Shown piece after piece: positions 46,319-54,008 of a stretch of 64,000 nucleotides of DNA (position 1 is its first letter; every line of letters starts with the position of its first letter). Location of the stretch: NCBI RefSeq assembly GCF_000740675.1, contig NZ_JPXI01000040.1:1-64000 (forward strand), in the 5' to 3' direction. Made by a program: the position numbers and the translations under genes. The notes under the pieces were generated by a model, which saw only the letters and a list, made by a program, of their open reading frames with translations, ran no database searches and had not been told where the DNA came from. Source of the stretch: Massilia sp. BSC265. GTDB lineage: Bacteria > Pseudomonadota > Gammaproteobacteria > Burkholderiales > Burkholderiaceae_D.

Positions 46319-47620
46319 TCACGTGGGAAGGGTGAGCACGAAGCGCGCCCCGCCCAGCGGCGAGCTGTCCGCGCGCAGGCTGCCGCCGTGCAGCGCCACT
46401 GCCTTGCGGGCGATCGACAGGCCGAGACCGAAACCGCCGGTGGCGCGGTCGCGGCTGCGATCGAGCCGGTAGAACGGGTCGAATATTTTCTCGCGCTCCT
46501 CGAGCGGGATGCCGGGGCCGTCGTCGTCGACCGCAATCTCGACGGCGCCGTCGGTGCGCGTCGCGGAGAGCAGGATGCGGCTGCCCGCATACTTCTGCGC
46601 GTTGCGCAGCAGGTTGCACACGGCGCGCGCCAGCAGGCGGCGGTCGAGCTCCAGCCCGCCCAGGTCCTCGGACAGCAGGCAGTCGAGCGTGTGCGGCGAG
46701 GGCGGCAGCATCTCCAGGCACTCGTGCAGTATCGCGCCGAGCCGGACCGGCTCGATCTGCAGCGTGCGCGTGCTGTCGAGCTTGCTCATGTCGAGCAGCT
46801 CATTGACCAGGGAATTCAGTTCACGCAGGTCGCCTTCCATCGCCCTGACACGCTTGCTCAGGTCGGGATCCCTGGCGCGCGCGTCGAGCAGCTCGAGGCC
46901 GAATTCGAGCCGCGCGATCGGCGTGCGCAGTTCGTGCGACACCGAGTGCAACAGGCTTTTCTGCGCTTCCAGCAGGTCTTCGATGCGGTCGGCCATGTGG
47001 TTGATGCGCTCGGCCAGCGGATAGATCGAGGCCGAGGGCTTCATCTGCGAGCGCGCGCTCAGCTTGCCGCTGCCGAATTCGTCCGCCATGCGCGACAGCG
47101 ACTGCAGGCCCTGCCAGTGCGAGCGCGACCACAGCGCAATCGGCACCAGCAGCGCCACCGCCACGATCACGTAGCGCAGCGCTTCCATCTTGAGCGCCTG
47201 CCCGATGTCGACCGGCAGGTCCTGCGCATGCAGGACTTCCTCGTGGCTGCCGATGTAGCGTTCGCCGTCGAGGTCCACGCGGCGGTAGAAGCTGCGATTG
47301 GCGGGGTCGAGCACCAGCTCGCCGCGGTCGAGCAGCGCGCGCTGGCCGGCGGGCAGGACGCTGCGTGCCTGCGCCAGCGGAATCAGGTCGTAGCGCACGT
47401 CCGACACGATGCGGACGTTGTTCAGGCGCGCCAGCCATTCGTCGGGCGGGGCCTGGTCGACGTACTGTTCGAGCAGGAAGATCTGGCCCGCAGCCTGGCG
47501 GCGTGCGATGTCCTCGAGCGGATCCCCGAACAGCCGGCTGAAGGCGAAATAAATCACGAAGGTGGCCGCCGTGATCGATAGCATGACCAGCACGAAGAAA
47601 CGGAAGAATATCCGGTTCAC
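46319..47620 (-). CDS. Sensor histidine kinase, RstB-like
   Basis: 433 residues from GTG 47620. Two TM helices (about 5-27, FFVLVMLSITAATFVIYFAF; about 148-165, YVIVAVALLVPIALW) frame a periplasmic sensor of about 120 residues. A HAMP region precedes the kinase core: H-box LLHSVSHELRTPIARLEF, N-box RAVCNLLRNAQKYAG, G1 DDDGPGIPLEER, G2 GFGLGLSIARKAVALHGG. GGGATGGG lies 5-10 bases before the chosen GTG; a GTG at 47635 is possible. The matching response regulator is 3.3 kb away on the same strand. Confidence 0.9.
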   Translation of the reverse strand: MNRIFFRFFVLVMLSITAATFVIYFAFSRLFGDPLEDIARRQAAGQIFLLEQYVDQAPPDEWLARLNNVRIVSDVRYDLIPLAQARSVLPAGQRALLDRGELVLDPANRSFYRRVDLDGERYIGSHEEVLHAQDLPVDIGQALKMEALRYVIVAVALLVPIALWSRSHWQGLQSLSRMADEFGSGKLSARSQMKPSASIYPLAERINHMADRIEDLLEAQKSLLHSVSHELRTPIARLEFGLELLDARARDPDLSKRVRAMEGDLRELNSLVNELLDMSKLDSTRTLQIEPVRLGAILHECLEMLPPSPHTLDCLLSEDLGGLELDRRLLARAVCNLLRNAQKYAGSRILLSATRTDGAVEIAVDDDGPGIPLEEREKIFDPFYRLDRSRDRATGGFGLGLSIARKAVALHGGSLRADSSPLGGARFVLTLPT

Positions 47621-47734
47621 GTGCCCATCCCGCACAACCCACGGTTACGAAATGCTGCCCAACACATAGTATCTCCTTGGCAGCATTGTATAGGAGCAAA
47701 GGTCTCTTAGGTATCTTCCTGCTGGCTTCCGACC

Positions 47735-47750
47735 TTACAAATTGACGACA
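47735..47750 (+). promoter_or_regulatory. TTACAA-N6-GACA motif upstream of the kinase
   Basis: TTACAAATTGACGACA, 115 bp upstream of the kinase start and 176 bp upstream of the lipoprotein start. It resembles the repeats upstream of the response regulator at 51661-51697 and the one at 25170-25184. Candidate response-regulator site. Confidence 0.35.
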
Positions 47751-47837
47751 ATTCCTCGACAGTTCGAGGGGGAATATCGACCCGGGAATTCTTACTATGC
47801 TCAACATCAGGTCAAGGATTATCTGGTTTTCCGTTTG

Positions 47838-47871
47838 CCCGCCTGATATGCGAGTGTCGGCGGGTTTTTTT
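47838..47871 (+). terminator. Rho-independent terminator ahead of the lipoprotein gene
   Basis: CCCGCC/GGCGGG stem, 15-base loop and seven T residues on the plus strand, 54 bp upstream of the lipoprotein ATG. No plus-strand gene precedes it here (the kinase runs the other way), so it ends a short leader or sRNA. An upstream ATCAGG (47806-47811) can pair with CCTGAT in the 5' side of the stem. Confidence 0.75.
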
Positions 47872-47925
47872 ATTCCTAAGGAAACGATCGGTGCACAGCA
47901 CCGGCGATGCGTGGAGAAAAAGAAG

Positions 47926-49161
47926 ATGAGTAAGCTTGGACGCTCTCTGGTCACTGCCGCCGCCATGGTTGGCGTGGGCGTGACCCTGGCAGCCTGTGGC
48001 GGCGGTGGCGCTGAAAACGCTACCGTCATGAAGAACCAGACGGCAGGGCAGGGCATCGCCGTCGGCGAGCCGAATGGCGGCGTCCCGGTCGTTTCCGAGT
48101 ACATCAAGATGGCCCAGGAAGCATCCTGCGCCTCGACCCGCAATAAGCTGTATGTCGTCGACAGCAAGTATGTGCTGTGGGACCGCGCCGGCAGCTGCGC
48201 CGACAATGCGTATGGGACCGTGCTGATGGGCGCGACCCCGCAGGCGGTGCTGTGCTCGTCGGGCGACAGTATCGCCGGCCCGCGCACCAGCTGCACCGAC
48301 GAAAGCGCACGCGCCCTGTTCGACACCATGCTGAAGAACCTCGACAAGGCCGACCTCGGCCTGGGCGCCGGCCACAAGGTCGAGCCGGTCGGCTTCTTGC
48401 CGAAGTCGGGCACCCCGGTCGCTTTCAAGACCATCGTCAGCGAGAGCTTCTCGAACATCGAGACGCCACGCGAAGTCGTGATCAAGGACGCGGCTGCCTG
48501 GTCGACGCTGTGGGCTGAACACAGCAAGACCCGTATCGCGGCGCCTGAAGTCGATTTTACGCGCAACATGCTGGTGGCCGTGTTCCAGGGCAGCGGCAAC
48601 CCGGGCTGCGGCACCTTCGACGTGGTGCATGTCGGATCGAAGGACGGCAAGCTGCTGGTCGAGTACGAAATCCGCGACATGTCGCCGGTGGCAATCTGCC
48701 TGGCGGCCGTGACCCAGCCGATGCGGGTGGTCTCGGTGCCGAAGGTCGATGCGCCGGTCGAGTTCCGCAAGATCGTCTCCGACTATCCGAATTTCCAGGC
48801 GGTCGAGCCGAACGTCCGTACCGGTATCCACGCGCCGCGCAATGTCGTCGTGCGTGACGAGGCGGCCTGGACCGCCCTGTGGTCCGAGCATGCCGGCAAG
48901 GATGTCCCCCTTCCCAAGATCGATTTCAGCAAGAAGATGGTGGTCGGTGTGTTCCGCGGCGCCCAGCCGGACGGCTGCCGCGGCACCTCGATCGGCGCCG
49001 TGGACTTCCGTGACGGCAAGCTGAACGTCGTCCACGTCGACACGGTCCCGGGAGAGGGTATCGCCTGCACCATGGCAATCGTCTACCCGGCGGCGTTGGC
49101 GATCGTGAACCGCAGCGAAGCCCCGGTGGAATTTATCCGTGAAGTTCGACCCATCCAGTAA
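47926..49161 (+). CDS. Lipoprotein with two PrcB-C-like domains
   Basis: 411 residues from ATG 47926 (GGAG 10 bases upstream). Lipoprotein signal MSKLGRSLVTAAAMVGVGVT, lipobox LAAC. The second half is an internal duplication: PREVVIKDAAAWSTLWAEHS...MLVAVFQGSGNPGCGTFDVV and PRNVVVRDEAAWTALWSEHA...MVVGVFRGAQPDGCRGTSIG, each about 120 residues with one conserved Cys near GC. The repeats resemble the PrcB C-terminal domain (protease-complex subunit) from memory. Outer-membrane or periplasmic lipoprotein; role unknown. Encoded between a sensor kinase and a porin-like gene. Confidence 0.8.
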   Translation: MSKLGRSLVTAAAMVGVGVTLAACGGGGAENATVMKNQTAGQGIAVGEPNGGVPVVSEYIKMAQEASCASTRNKLYVVDSKYVLWDRAGSCADNAYGTVLMGATPQAVLCSSGDSIAGPRTSCTDESARALFDTMLKNLDKADLGLGAGHKVEPVGFLPKSGTPVAFKTIVSESFSNIETPREVVIKDAAAWSTLWAEHSKTRIAAPEVDFTRNMLVAVFQGSGNPGCGTFDVVHVGSKDGKLLVEYEIRDMSPVAICLAAVTQPMRVVSVPKVDAPVEFRKIVSDYPNFQAVEPNVRTGIHAPRNVVVRDEAAWTALWSEHAGKDVPLPKIDFSKKMVVGVFRGAQPDGCRGTSIGAVDFRDGKLNVVHVDTVPGEGIACTMAIVYPAALAIVNRSEAPVEFIREVRPIQ

Positions 49162-49169
49162 CAATGGGT

Positions 49170-49215
49170 GAGAGTTTGGCTTGCCCGACGTAAAATATCG
49201 GATTGCCGAACTCTC
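49170..49215 (+). promoter_or_regulatory. Hairpin upstream of mipA
   Basis: GAGAGTTTGGC / GCCGAACTCTC forms an 11-bp stem (one U-G pair in RNA) around a 24-base loop that has its own CCGA/TCGG stem. It ends 14 bp before the mipA ATG. Could set mipA expression relative to the lipoprotein gene. Confidence 0.5.
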
Positions 49216-49229
49216 AGATTGTGAAAGAC

Positions 49230-50075
49230 ATGAAAAAGCTTTTCGCCCTGGTCCTGGCTGTCTCGGGAAGCGCCGCAAGCGCACAGACGCCGACCACCAA
49301 CCCGATGCCCGACGGCAGCCGCGACATGTATGCGGGGCTGGGCGTCGTGTCGGCGCCGCGGTACGAGGGGGCGGACAGCAGGAAAGTCAGGGCATTGCCA
49401 GTCCTCCAGGTTCAATGGAGCAATGGCATCTTCATTTCCGGCATGAGCGCGGGAATGCACCTGTCCGCCAGCCCGGTGGTCGAATACGGCCCGCTACTGG
49501 CCATCCATCCGCGCCGCAGTGAATCCGGCACCGGCGACGGCGTCGGTAGCGTGGAAGGCTTCACCGCCCTGCTGCCGTCGACGGTGCGCGAGATGCCGAG
49601 CGACAATCCGCTCGCCGGCATGGACGAGATCAAGGCGCGCCCGGAGGCCGGCGCGTTTTTCAATGTCTACCTGTCGCCGACATGGCGCCTGACCGGCAGC
49701 GTGCTGGCCGGCGCCGGCAGCGACCGTGACGGCGTGCGCGGCGAGATCGGCATCCAGCGCCTCGCGATGCAGCTGGCCCCGCACCACACGGTGTCGGTGT
49801 CGGCCGGACTGGGCTTCGCCAACCGCGCCTACCAGCAGAGCTATTTCGGCGTCACCCCCGAGCAAGCCATGAGCAGCGGCAATCGCCTCTACCGCCCGGA
49901 CGGCGGCCTGAAGGACGTGCGCATCGGCGCGCGCTGGAACTGGGCGCTGTCGCCCTCCTGGATGCTGACCTCGTCCCTGCAGGCGGTCCGCCTGGCGGGC
50001 GATGCGCGCCGTAGCCCGCTCGTCGAGCGGCCCGACAACGTGACGGTTTCGACCGCCTTCGCCTACCGGTTCTGA
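49230..50075 (+). CDS. mipA: MipA/OmpV family outer membrane protein
   Basis: 281 residues. Signal peptide (MKKLFALVLAVSGSAASAQ), then the MipA barrel signature GLGVVSAPRYEGADSRKVRALPVLQVQW, further beta-strand segments and the C-terminal Phe (STAFAYRF). MipA scaffolds murein enzymes in E. coli, while OmpV-type members are porins and often lie next to two-component systems. Position between a sensor kinase and its likely response regulator fits the second type. Stop overlaps the next ATG (TGATG). Confidence 0.9.
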   Translation: MKKLFALVLAVSGSAASAQTPTTNPMPDGSRDMYAGLGVVSAPRYEGADSRKVRALPVLQVQWSNGIFISGMSAGMHLSASPVVEYGPLLAIHPRRSESGTGDGVGSVEGFTALLPSTVREMPSDNPLAGMDEIKARPEAGAFFNVYLSPTWRLTGSVLAGAGSDRDGVRGEIGIQRLAMQLAPHHTVSVSAGLGFANRAYQQSYFGVTPEQAMSSGNRLYRPDGGLKDVRIGARWNWALSPSWMLTSSLQAVRLAGDARRSPLVERPDNVTVSTAFAYRF

Positions 50076-50773
50076 TGATGCGACTCGCACACGCCACCGC
50101 ATGCGTCTGCCTCCTGACCACGGCCAGCCTGGCCGCGGCGCAGGCGCTTGCGCCCGCGTCGGAGTGGGCGAGCTATCGCGATGCCTATCGTAGCGTGGTC
50201 GTGTTCGAGAAATACGGCGGCGCCAAGAACCTGCTGCAGAGCCACCTGCAGCTGATTCCGCGCGAAAAAGGGGTACTCGAAGAGGGCGTGCAGCTGGTCC
50301 TGGCAGGCAAGACCGTGCAGACCAGCCTCGCGCTCGACGCCTTGGGTCGCGGCGTGCTGCCTTTGGTGAAAGCGGCCTACGACGAGAACGCCGTGCTGGC
50401 GCCGAACCGCAAGATCGGTCCGTTCACCCTGCAGCCGCGTGTGACGATCGCGCCGCGTGCGGACAATGTCTACGACACGGACGAGCTGCGTGCCGCCTGC
50501 GCCCAGGCGCTGGCCTATGCCCGCCACGTCGACGCCACGGCGCGCTCGCGCCAGTGCGTGGGGGTGCGCATGGTGTTCCCGAAGAAGGGTGTCGAGGCCT
50601 CGGTCAAGCTGCGCCGCCCGCAAGGGGAGCAGGCCCTGCCCATTACGCCAGGGCCGGCGTTCAGTGGCGACGTGGATGCCGATTTTCCGGCCGTGAACTA
50701 CCGCTTTGGCGCCGAGCGTGCGCAGGTGATTACCTATAGCGCGCCGCTGGCGATCGTGCCGCTGCTCGAATGA
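50075..50773 (+). CDS. Periplasmic protein of unknown function
   Basis: 232 residues. Signal peptide (LAHATACVCLLTTASLAAA), mature part starting LAPASEWASYRDAYRSVVVFEKYGGAKNLL. Later segments VLEEGVQLVLAGKTVQTSLALD, PFTLQPRVTIAPRADNVYD and GVRMVFPKKGVEASVKL suggest a beta-rich fold with a Cys pair (AACAQALAY, RSRQCVGV). It may belong to the DUF2987 group, at low certainty. Overlaps mipA by one base, so co-translated. Confidence 0.65.
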   Translation: MMRLAHATACVCLLTTASLAAAQALAPASEWASYRDAYRSVVVFEKYGGAKNLLQSHLQLIPREKGVLEEGVQLVLAGKTVQTSLALDALGRGVLPLVKAAYDENAVLAPNRKIGPFTLQPRVTIAPRADNVYDTDELRAACAQALAYARHVDATARSRQCVGVRMVFPKKGVEASVKLRRPQGEQALPITPGPAFSGDVDADFPAVNYRFGAERAQVITYSAPLAIVPLLE

Positions 50774-50782
50774 CAGGTTTTT

Positions 50783-50910
50783 GTAGGGCGGGCGGCTCGT
50801 AACTCGGGCATCTAGCCCGAGTTACCCTGCGCGGTGATCGTGAAAGGAAGATGCGTCGTGCTGGTTCTGGCGATCGTTGACCGCGTGGGCGGGAGACCCG
50901 CCCACCCTAC
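50783..50910. repeat. Palindromic dispersed repeat, copy 6
   Basis: 128 bp with ends GTAGGGCGGGCGG / CCGCCCACCCTAC and inner GCGCGGTGATCGTG / GACCGCGTGGGCG. Its right end is 3 bp from the response regulator stop codon. Confidence 0.8.
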
Positions 50911-50913
50911 AGT

Positions 50914-51603
50914 TCAATTCCACGCAGACGGCGAGAACAGGTAGCCTTCGCCCCACACCGTCTTGATCTTCTCCGAGTCGGTATCCTCGAACTTGCGGCG
51001 CAGCTTGGAGATGCAGTTGTCGATGCTGCGGTCCAGGCCATCGAACTCGATGCCGCGCATCTTCTTGAGCAGCGCGTCGCGCGACAGCACCCGGCCGGCG
51101 GCTTCGGCCAGCACCAGGAGAAGCTTGTATTCCGTATTCGACAGCACGCAGGGCTCGCCGCGCCAGACCACGCTGCGGTCGGTGGTGACGATGCGCAGCG
51201 CGCCGAACTGCAGCACGCGCGCATCCGCGCCGCCCTTGGCCTGGGCGGTGCGCCGCATCAGGGCACGCAGGCGCGCCAGCAGCACGCGCGGCTGCACCGG
51301 CTTGTTGACGAAATCGTCGGCGCCCTGTTCCAGGCCCGAGACTTCATCATAGGAGTCCTCGCGCGCGGTCAGGATCAGGATCGGCACTTCGGACAGCTCG
51401 CGGATCTGGCGGCAGACCACCATGCCGTCAAGGCCCGGCAGCATCAGGTCGAGCACGACGACATCGGGCGACAGTGCCTTGAAACGCTCCAGCGCCTGGT
51501 CGCCGCGAGTAACCAGGTCGACCGCGAATTCATAGCCGGACAGGTATTCGGTGACGAGCTCCGCCAAACGCGCATCGTCTTCCACCAACATCACTCGGTA
51601 CAT
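50914..51603 (-). CDS. OmpR-family response regulator, RstA-like
   Basis: 229 residues. Receiver domain (about 1-120): VMLVEDDARLAELV acidic pair, phospho-acceptor Asp in VVVLDLMLPGLDG, Thr/Lys in ILTAREDS and DFVNKPVQPRVL. Winged-helix domain (about 130-225) with LSNTEYKLLLVLAEAAGRVL and IDNCISKLRRKFED. AAGGAG precedes ATG 51603. The likely partner is the RstB-like kinase at 46.3-47.6 kb: same strand, separated by three genes on the opposite strand. Confidence 0.94.
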   Translation of the reverse strand: MYRVMLVEDDARLAELVTEYLSGYEFAVDLVTRGDQALERFKALSPDVVVLDLMLPGLDGMVVCRQIRELSEVPILILTAREDSYDEVSGLEQGADDFVNKPVQPRVLLARLRALMRRTAQAKGGADARVLQFGALRIVTTDRSVVWRGEPCVLSNTEYKLLLVLAEAAGRVLSRDALLKKMRGIEFDGLDRSIDNCISKLRRKFEDTDSEKIKTVWGEGYLFSPSAWN

Positions 51604-51922
51604 GCTTGTATCTCCTTCGCCCGAGATTGTATAGAACTTGTTGCGTAGCAGCACAGCCCCTACAAAGGGGGGACATTCTCTTACAAGTGGTGACATTTGC
51701 ATGCAGGATGGCTGACAGGCCCTTGGCTGTCTGTCATCCACCGAAAAACTTTACACCACTGGACTCCGCGGCGTCGACCACGCCACAGGTGGAAGACGAG
51801 GTGAGCCGAGCGGGGAGCTGCCTCTTGCGGATGGTTCCGGCAGGCCCGAGATCGTGTAAAGTTGTGACGCTCAGTAACAACACGAGATACGAACAACCTG
51901 ACACGCAATCGGAGACTGCCGG
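51604..51922. promoter_or_regulatory. Divergent promoter region of response regulator and S9 peptidase
   Basis: 319 bp with no gene. On the minus strand a TATACA -10-like hexamer lies about 25 bp from the response regulator start. Further up are two direct repeats of TACAA-N6/7-ACATT. The S9 peptidase side has GGAG before its ATG, but I saw no clear promoter hexamers. Confidence 0.5.
51661..51697 (-). promoter_or_regulatory. Two direct repeats upstream of the response regulator
   Basis: TACAAAGGGGGGACATT (51661-51677) and TTACAAGTGGTGACATT (51681-51697), spaced about two helical turns apart. Such tandem half-sites are typical of OmpR-family autoregulation. Similar single motifs sit at 47735-47750 and 25170-25184. 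Confidence 0.5.
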
Positions 51923-53905
51923 ATGATACCTGTACGCCGCCCGCTCGGGCTCACCCTGATCGCCACCTTGTTCCTCGCCACCGCCGCAGCCACGGCGCAG
52001 GAAGCCACCGTCGCGCCGCCAGCCGCGATGGTGCTGGAAAACGTGCCGCCGGTACGCGCCGGCCTGGCCAGCCAGGTAGCGAAGTACAACGAATTCAAGC
52101 CGACCTCCTACGCCTCCTGGCATCCGACCAGGCTCGAGATGATCGTCTCGCGCCGCCACAACAACACGCCGCAGCTGTTCCGCGTGGCCAAGCCTGGCGC
52201 GCCGCTCGAGCTGATGACCGATTATGCCGAGCCGGTACGCTCGGCCCAGTACGAGCCGCGCCATGGCAAGTTCTACGTGTTCGGCCGCGACACCGGCGGC
52301 AACGAGGTGTTCCGTGCCTACCGCCGCGACGTCGGAAGCCGTGATGCGACTCCCGTCACGCCGGACAACCGCCGCGTGCAGGACACGGCCTGGGCGAAAA
52401 AGAGCGGCAGGCTGCTGTACGTGACGGTCCCGGTGGGCCGCCAGGGCTCGAACGACCAGATCAACTCCACCATCAGCATCGTCGACCCGACCCAGCCGGA
52501 AGGGGCGCGGGTGCTGGCCGAGCTGCCGGGCGGCGGCTGGGGCTCCTTCGCGTTCTCGCACGACGAGAAGCAACTGGTGTACAGCGAGTACGTGTCGGCC
52601 AACGAATCCTACCTGTGGCTGATGGACGTCGCCAGCGGCAAGAGCCGGCGCCTGACCGAGAAAGGCGGCAAGGGTGAGGAACCGGTCTCCTACGGCAATG
52701 CCGTGTTCGCGCGCGACGGCAAGGGCATCTATACGACCAGCGACCGCGGCTCGGAATTCCGGCGCCTCGTCTACATCGACCTGGCCAGCGCCAAGGAGAC
52801 CGTGCTGACCCCTGGCATCAACTGGGACATCGACGAGTTCGACCTGACCGAAGACGGCAAGCTGCTGGCCTTTGTGGCCAACGAGGACGGCACCAGCGTG
52901 CTGCGCATGATGTCTACGCGCGACCGCAAGCTGGTGGCGCAGCCGAAGCTGCCGATGGGCGTCATCGGCCGCATCGAGTGGCACAACAACAGCCGCAACC
53001 TGGCGCTGTCGCTGTCCTCGGCGCGCAGTCCGTCGGAGGTCTACAGCATCGATGCGAAGACCGGGGCGGTAACGCGCTGGACCCGGCACGAGAAGATGGA
53101 TGTGGACATGGACAAGTTCGTCGAGCCTTCGCTGGTGCGCTGGAAGTCCTTCGATGGCCGCGAGATCTCGGGATTCGTCTACCGGCCCCTGGCCAGCAAA
53201 TTCCCCGGCAAGCGTCCAGTGGTGATCAACATCCACGGCGGTCCGGAAGGGCAGTCCACGCCTGGCTTCCTGGGCCGGAACAACTACTACACGGACGAGA
53301 TGGGCCTGACCGTCATCTACCCGAACGTGCGCGGCTCGACCGGCTACGGCAAGAGCTTCCTGAAGCTGGACAACGGCAAGCTGCGGGAGGATTCGGTGAA
53401 GGACATCGGTGCGCTGCTCGACTGGATCGCGACCCAGCCCGACATGGACGCCTCGCGCGTGGCGGTGGTGGGCGGCTCCTACGGCGGCTACATGACCCTC
53501 GCCGTATCGGTCATGTACCCGGAGCGCATCGCCGCGGCGATCGACATCGTCGGCATCTCGAACTTCGTCACCTTCCTCGAGCGCACCGAAAGCTATCGCC
53601 GCGACCTGCGCCGCGTGGAGTACGGCGACGAGCGCGATCCGGAAATGCGCAAGTGGATGGAAGCGACGGCGCCGGCCAACAACGCGCATCGGATCAGGAA
53701 GCCGCTGTTCGTCGTGCAGGGCAAGAACGACCCGCGCGTGCCGTGGCAGGAGGCGGACCAGATCGTGGCCACGGTGAAGAAGAACGGCACGCCGGTGTGG
53801 TACATGACGGCGAACGACGAGGGACATGGCTTCGGCAAGAAGGCGAATGCCGACTACCTGTTCTATTCGACGATCGACTTCTTCAATACCTACCTGCTGA
53901 AGTAG
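51923..53905 (+). CDS. S9-family prolyl oligopeptidase
   Basis: 660 residues. Signal peptide (LTLIATLFLATAAATAQEA), a beta-propeller-like region (about 60-390, for example WLMDVASGKSRRLTEKG), then the alpha/beta-hydrolase domain with NIHGGPEGQSTPGF (oxyanion), VAVVGGSYGGYMTLAVS (nucleophile Ser in GGSYGGYM), Asp in KNDPRVPWQEAD and His in NDEGHGFGKKAN. A secreted or periplasmic dipeptidyl/acylaminoacyl peptidase. GGAG precedes the ATG. Its stop TAG lies in the left end of a palindromic repeat. Confidence 0.95.
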   Translation: MIPVRRPLGLTLIATLFLATAAATAQEATVAPPAAMVLENVPPVRAGLASQVAKYNEFKPTSYASWHPTRLEMIVSRRHNNTPQLFRVAKPGAPLELMTDYAEPVRSAQYEPRHGKFYVFGRDTGGNEVFRAYRRDVGSRDATPVTPDNRRVQDTAWAKKSGRLLYVTVPVGRQGSNDQINSTISIVDPTQPEGARVLAELPGGGWGSFAFSHDEKQLVYSEYVSANESYLWLMDVASGKSRRLTEKGGKGEEPVSYGNAVFARDGKGIYTTSDRGSEFRRLVYIDLASAKETVLTPGINWDIDEFDLTEDGKLLAFVANEDGTSVLRMMSTRDRKLVAQPKLPMGVIGRIEWHNNSRNLALSLSSARSPSEVYSIDAKTGAVTRWTRHEKMDVDMDKFVEPSLVRWKSFDGREISGFVYRPLASKFPGKRPVVINIHGGPEGQSTPGFLGRNNYYTDEMGLTVIYPNVRGSTGYGKSFLKLDNGKLREDSVKDIGALLDWIATQPDMDASRVAVVGGSYGGYMTLAVSVMYPERIAAAIDIVGISNFVTFLERTESYRRDLRRVEYGDERDPEMRKWMEATAPANNAHRIRKPLFVVQGKNDPRVPWQEADQIVATVKKNGTPVWYMTANDEGHGFGKKANADYLFYSTIDFFNTYLLK

Positions 53906-54008
53906 GTGGTCGGCTACGCCGACCGCGCGTGCAAACCGTGGATCCTGGCCCGCTCCGTGGTTTGCATTCGTTCGTTGAACGCGCGCACGGCATAGCCGTG
54001 CACCCTAC
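53902..54008. repeat. Palindromic dispersed repeat, copy 7 (variant)
   Basis: 107 bp. Left end GTAGGTGGTCGGCTACGCCGACC, right end ACGGCATAGCCGTGCACCCTAC; inner GCGCGTGCAAACC / GGTTTGCATTC and GCGCG. It supplies the TAG stops of the genes on both sides. Confidence 0.7.
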
